Assembly: GCF_028769735.1 (NCBI RefSeq)
Contig: NC_088169.1
Coordinates: 40,586,729 to 40,650,728, forward strand
Direction of reading: 5' to 3'
Length of the DNA stretch: 64,000 nt
Origin: Zonotrichia leucophrys gambelii
Lineage: Eukaryota > Chordata > Aves > Passeriformes > Passerellidae
Part shown: positions 60,180 through 64,000 of the stretch, piece by piece
How the letters are laid out: every line of letters starts with the position of its first letter
Numbering within the stretch: the first letter of the stretch is position 1
Notes under the pieces: model-generated
What the model was told of the DNA's origin: nothing
Database searches by the model: none
The model's input: only the letters and a program-made list of their open reading frames with translations
Made by a program: the position numbers and the translations under genes

Positions 60180-60560
60180 AGGCTGGCTGTGTTGGGGATG
60201 GGAACTGGAGCTTTCTGTGCTCCCTTTTTTTGCTCTGCCGTGCAATCGCTTGTGCGTCACTTGGCTCTCCGCGTCTCTCTCCGTCCTTCTGAAAGACAAA
60301 GCGAGTCCTAGCCAGCACCTCGGGAGAGCTGTAATGATTAAAGTGCCCTTTCCTCCGGCCAAGGACTCAAGGCTGCTCCATTTACTAACAGCAGAATGCC
60401 CAAGTGGCCATCCCCAAGGAAAGATTTATCGAGAGTTCAGTATCACTCGCAGAGCTGCGTGCTGAAGGGGAAATGCCGCGTTCTGCCCCACACCGACCTG
60501 CAGGTGTGGATGCATTACAGCAAGGGGAGCCTGCATCCACACTGTACACACCTGTAGAGC
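60180..60560. promoter_or_regulatory. CpG-enriched patch, possible regulatory element
   Basis: Unlike the surrounding intron this stretch holds a cluster of CpGs (near 60238, 60247, 60256, 60268-60284, 60301-60324, 60356, 60430-60500). Several frames are open on both strands but none matches a known protein. It could be an intronic enhancer or a minor promoter. It is not obviously part of the LTR that starts at 60811. Weakly supported. Confidence 0.25.
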
Positions 60561-60810
60561 TTTCACATGCCCCTGCATTCCATGCTGTTTTCCCAGTAAC
60601 ACAGAGCACTGAGAATACTGCTCTGGCCAGACTAAGAACACTTGCAAATACACCTGGATTTATGGTTCATATGTGCATTTTTACTTCTAGTTTTAAAGGC
60701 TTCAGAGGCAACTATTCTCATGATTCAAAAACCTTTCACCTAACTTGGCACTGTAGTGCACAAGTATAACTTTTCCAAGTCAAATCAATACCCAGCTTAT
60801 GGTGACTAAT

Positions 60811-62133
60811 TGTCATGGTTTGACCAGGAAGGAGTGGGAATTCTGGGAAGCTGTGGTCAAACCAATGAAGGTTTTAGGTTTCATACTGACACCTGGTGTA
60901 GCCAGTGGAGTTTGGACACACCTCCGAGAATACACAGGGGTTAAAAGCAGGGCACTGCCCTGGCACTTCCTCTTTTGGACATCGTCGGGCGAAGAGGTCA
61001 GATCTCTCCCCCGCCCGGCCCGCTGCTGCTGGGCGGGGGAGGGGCCAGCCATGCGGTAGGCCTGGGGCCTGGACAGAGATGGGGTTGAGGGGGCTTCGGG
61101 GGGGCTTCGAGGATGGAAGGGTGGAAGGTCCCAGAGAGTCAGCCCTCGGGCAGCCAGCCCCCCCCCCCTCCCCCCAGGAGAGCAGCCAGCCAGGAGGAGA
61201 AGGAGGGAGACTGCCCGGCCGGAGCGGCAGCGTGTGGGCAGCGTGCGTGGGAGTCGCTCCGGGACCGACAGCAGAGACTGAAAACTTTTAAACCCTTTCT
61301 TGCATGATTGGGGCCTTACAAAAAAATGCTAATCCTCCTCGAAGCTGAATAAGAAAGGAGATGAGAGATGAGATGACTTGGCCCGGAGATTGTGGAGATG
61401 ATTGGATGGGGAGAGATGATTTGGAGTGGCCTTTTGGCTGGACTTTTTCTTGTAGCCATGGACTCAGTTGTTCCTGTGACACAGACTGCATTTAGGGGGA
61501 GGCAGTGCCTCAAAACCAGGAGGGTTCATTTGTGAGGACCCCCCGGCCCCAGGGGGTTGGAAAAATATGGGGGGGACAGTTGTCCCAAAAGCAGAGACTG
61601 TGCCTTTTTGGAGTGAGACAAAGCATCCTTGAAAGACCACCCTAAAAGCAGCTCTGATCCATGTCTCGGTGGTGAGAGCACTGAGCATGGAAGGAACATG
61701 TCACAAGCGGCAAAAGGACTTTTTTTTTCCCCCCCGGGCGGTGCCGAAGTGACAAGGAAGCATCCGAGATTTCAGTGTGTTTCCAAAAGCCTATGGAACA
61801 AGAAAGACTCTTTTCCTCTTCATGAACTGCAGTTTGAGTATACTAACGTGTGGGGCCAAGGCTGAGCAGTTGTTTTGAGAGAATGTATTAGATTGAGAAA
61901 GTCAGGTAGTGGGGAGGAGGAAAATGGTTTTTTTGTAAGGTTTTCAATTCTTTTTCTTTTTTTTTTTTTTTCCTTATAGTCTCTCCCTATTTCCCTGTAG
62001 TTTAAGTAATAAAGTGGTTTTTATGTTTAAGTTAGAGCCTGTTTTGCTTATTCCTGGTCACATCTCACAGCAGACACCAGAGTGAAGCATTTTCATGGAG
62101 GCACTAGCTCTGTGCCAGGCTCAAACCATGACA
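60811..62133 (+). mobile_element. Intact 1.3-kb solo LTR with perfect target duplication
   Basis: A 1323-bp solo LTR. It begins tgtcatggtttga and ends tcaaaccatgaca, a perfect 13-bp terminal inverted repeat with TG...CA ends. Both flanks are ctaat (60806-60810 and 62134-62138), an exact 5-bp target duplication. The middle is GC- and CpG-rich (60980-61270) with a C run. An AATAAA is at 62008-62013, before a T-rich 3' end. There is no gag, pol or env, so the provirus was lost by LTR recombination. It is antisense to FARP1. The type resembles LTRs of passerine endogenous retroviruses, but I cannot name the family. Open frames within it are by chance. Confidence 0.92.
61156..61179. repeat. C homopolymer tract in the LTR
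   Basis: Two C runs split by a single T within the CpG-rich part of the solo LTR. Confidence 0.8.
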
Positions 62134-62525
62134 CTAATCCTGCAACATCTTAACGTGAATATTTGCATGAAAAAACAGGCACACTCAGCATTTGAACAGT
62201 CTCTTCAGCCACACAAATTCCAATGCTTTGCCTTCTTATTTGAAGGAAAAAATAACCGGAAATTAAATACTCCTGAACTTTTGTGCTTGCTGCTTCTGTT
62301 TTTAGGAGAGTGGAGGAAAGCGGCTGGACAATTTAAAATCAGCTTGCAATTCTGAAATCCCAGGGAAATCCACCAAATGCTTGCTACGTCATCAAAGGAA
62401 ACTTTCATATCATGAGCCTTGATTAGAATTGGCAAAACCAGCACAAGAGGCAACATCATAAGAAAATGAAAAGCACGCTGAAGTTAATCCGTGTCAAAGC
62501 TTAGCACTTATAGGATCATTCCTAC

Positions 62526-62607
62526 CTTCATACTCTGAATGTTCTTCAGCATAACATCTCCGATTCTTTGGTAATCTCCTTTAATGTGAGCATTAGAGCG
62601 GCCTTCC
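62526..62607 (-). CDS. FARP1: FARP1 exon: DH domain, residues 609-636
   Basis: An 82-bp exon (phase 2 to 0). The first base completes the Trp codon of the human LALWEGRSN segment. It then encodes EGRSNAHIKGDYQRIGDVML and KNIQSMK (human EGRSNAQI...DYQRIGDVMLKN). This is the middle of the DH domain. Acceptor gctgacag, donor gtagga. It is the most 5' FARP1 exon in the window. The FERM domain, the FA region and the first DH helices lie beyond 64000. FARP1 is a Rac/Rho exchange factor acting at the plasma membrane in dendrite and synapse growth. Confidence 0.93.
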
Positions 62608-64000
62608 CTGTCAGCAACAGAAATGCCACACACTTCAGTCATCCAATAAAACTGCATAATCACTTATAAGCACTGAAACTCAATAGCTCATTTCCTTTAA
62701 AATCCTGACCCCCGTGCTCCTTTGCTCAGAAGCTTGTGAGGAATCTTCCTGGCAGACTGTAATTCCCAGGTACAGTACACCCTTAACCCAGCCTGCCTTT
62801 CACTTCTGACAACAGAGAGGGCAGGCACTTAACAGAAGGATTAGACTTTTAAGGAAAATTGCTAGCACTTTTGAACACACCAGAGAAGGCTGGAAATGGT
62901 TTGGGAAAAAGAAGGCATCAGAGTTCCATGAGAATATGTGACCTTAGAGCAGGAGGTTCATTCTGCTCAGATACAATGGCTGAACTCCAGAACAGGACCT
63001 GGGGGTGTTCTTCTTCTGAAGAGTTTTCTGCTTGTGCAAGGGACAGTGGGGCCAAAAAAAAAAAAAAATCCACCCAGCATCTGGCTTTGACTCATAAGTG
63101 TTTACATATTGGCAGGAATTTCCATTCAGTATTTCACTTATGGTATTACAAATGCAAAGTGCTGCCTCCCACCCAGCCAGCTGCACTTTGGGGAGTGCAG
63201 CACTTGGGAGCAACACTGCTCCTGATAAAAAAGATATTCCTGTATCTAAATAATCCATGTGTGAGACAGGCAAGGATACCATGCTGTGAGTGAAACCAAA
63301 CAACCAAACATGTGCTTTTTGAAAACACAGGAGGAAAGATCATGACTGTAAGAACTAGTGACAGACCTGTTCCAACCAAGCTATGCTGTCAAAAGAAAAT
63401 CACTAGGGGTGTGTAGGGAGAAGCACTGTTCCCCTCCCCTTTCCAAGAGACTCCATTGACAAACAAGGGATTACTCCATGTTCATTTGAACATCACCCAG
63501 TTTCATAGGTTGTCTTTAATAATTTCCTATTGTGTGTTTTCCTAGTGTGTAAACACTCACATGCCTATTTAGGCAAGGAAAATCAGTACTCAACAAGATT
63601 TTTAATGTTTTTTTTTCTGAACCCAAAGGTTACACTGGGATAGAAAGTTGGGTTGTGTCAGTGGTAATTTTAATTACTATCACTATTTTTGCAAAACCAT
63701 TATGTCATATAAACACTGCCATAGTCAAATCATGCCCGAGCAATGTCTAAACTGAAAGTACAATTTCTGTCTTCAGGAAGCCTCCGTCTGTCAAACCATC
63801 TTCACTCTGTGCTGTTCCTTAATCCTCCCTTCCCCCATGACACACCCATCCAGCAGCTCCCCCTCTGAGATTTCCTGACAGGTTGTAAATAAAACCTTCC
63901 AGCTAAAGCTCTGCTCCAAGTGGTACAGATCCAAGTGCCCCTGACTGAAAACCAGAACCATTGGGAGCCCCAGGCAGCAGCTCCACCCTGGCAGGGAGCA
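62608..64000 (-). other. FARP1: FARP1 intron, 3' part
   Basis: Intron running past the right edge of the window. It contains an A run at 63055-63069. No exon, gene or mobile element recognised. Confidence 0.75.

Larger units (their letters stand above)
58563..62525 (-). other. FARP1: FARP1 intron (4.0 kb)
   Basis: Contains a CpG-enriched patch at 60180-60560, a (GA)n run at 60142-60158, and a 1.3-kb solo LTR at 60811-62133. No exon of known FARP1 sequence recognised. Confidence 0.8.

Noticed and set aside
60905..61307. Open frames of up to 128 codons with proline-rich peptides
   Set aside because: They lie in the GC-rich part of the solo LTR, which is non-coding.
62608..62670. An open frame continuing upstream of the FARP1 exon at 62526-62607 (VCGISVADR...)
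   Set aside because: The human protein reads LALWEGRSN here. The AG at 62608-62609 gives exactly the phase needed to complete the Trp codon, so the upstream frame is intron.

Overview
The window looks like vertebrate nuclear DNA, most likely from a bird and perhaps a passerine. The evidence is intron-split vertebrate genes, two fragments of the avian LINE CR1, and several solo LTRs of types I recognise from bird genomes. Genus and species cannot be read from the sequence. There are no bacterial genes, operons or CRISPR arrays. Almost all short open frames are chance frames in introns, 3' flanks or LTRs.

Two protein-coding genes converge tail to tail. On the + strand (1..about 39 kb) is STK24 (MST3), a GCKIII-family Ste20 kinase. 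Ten coding exons lie here, covering residues 15-431 in the numbering of the 431-residue human isoform; only the first coding exon(s) lie upstream. The exons join in phase and encode 417 residues plus a stop. All the main kinase landmarks and the C-terminal dimerisation tail are present. On the - strand (about 43.2..62.6 kb) is the 3' half of FARP1, a FERM/RhoGEF/double-PH guanine nucleotide exchange factor. Eleven constitutive coding exons encode the last 436 residues: the C-terminal two thirds of the DH domain, then PH1, a linker, PH2 and the tail. The FERM domain and the start of DH lie beyond 64000. STK24 next to FARP1, convergent, matches the human 13q32 arrangement.

Layout: 1-137 STK24 intron; 138-368 first STK24 exon present; 369-22467 one 22-kb intron with a CR1 fragment, an old ERVL-type solo LTR and a strong CTCF-like site; 22468-36072 the other nine STK24 coding exons, with a CR1 fragment and a solo LTR ending 64 bp before an exon; 36073-43876 the 3' UTRs and the space between the genes; 43877-62607 FARP1 exons, with two solo LTRs in its introns; 62608-64000 FARP1 intron.

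The most interesting signal is an extra exon-like segment in FARP1 (47235..47371, - strand). It has consensus-like splice sites, the same entry and exit phase as the constitutive exon at 48770..48933, and a recognisably related peptide around a shared VCW motif. Using both exons or neither puts a stop codon in frame, so the pair behaves like mutually exclusive exons encoding two versions of the PH1-PH2 linker. Whether this is already annotated could not be checked here. I see no wholly new kind of biological system in the window.
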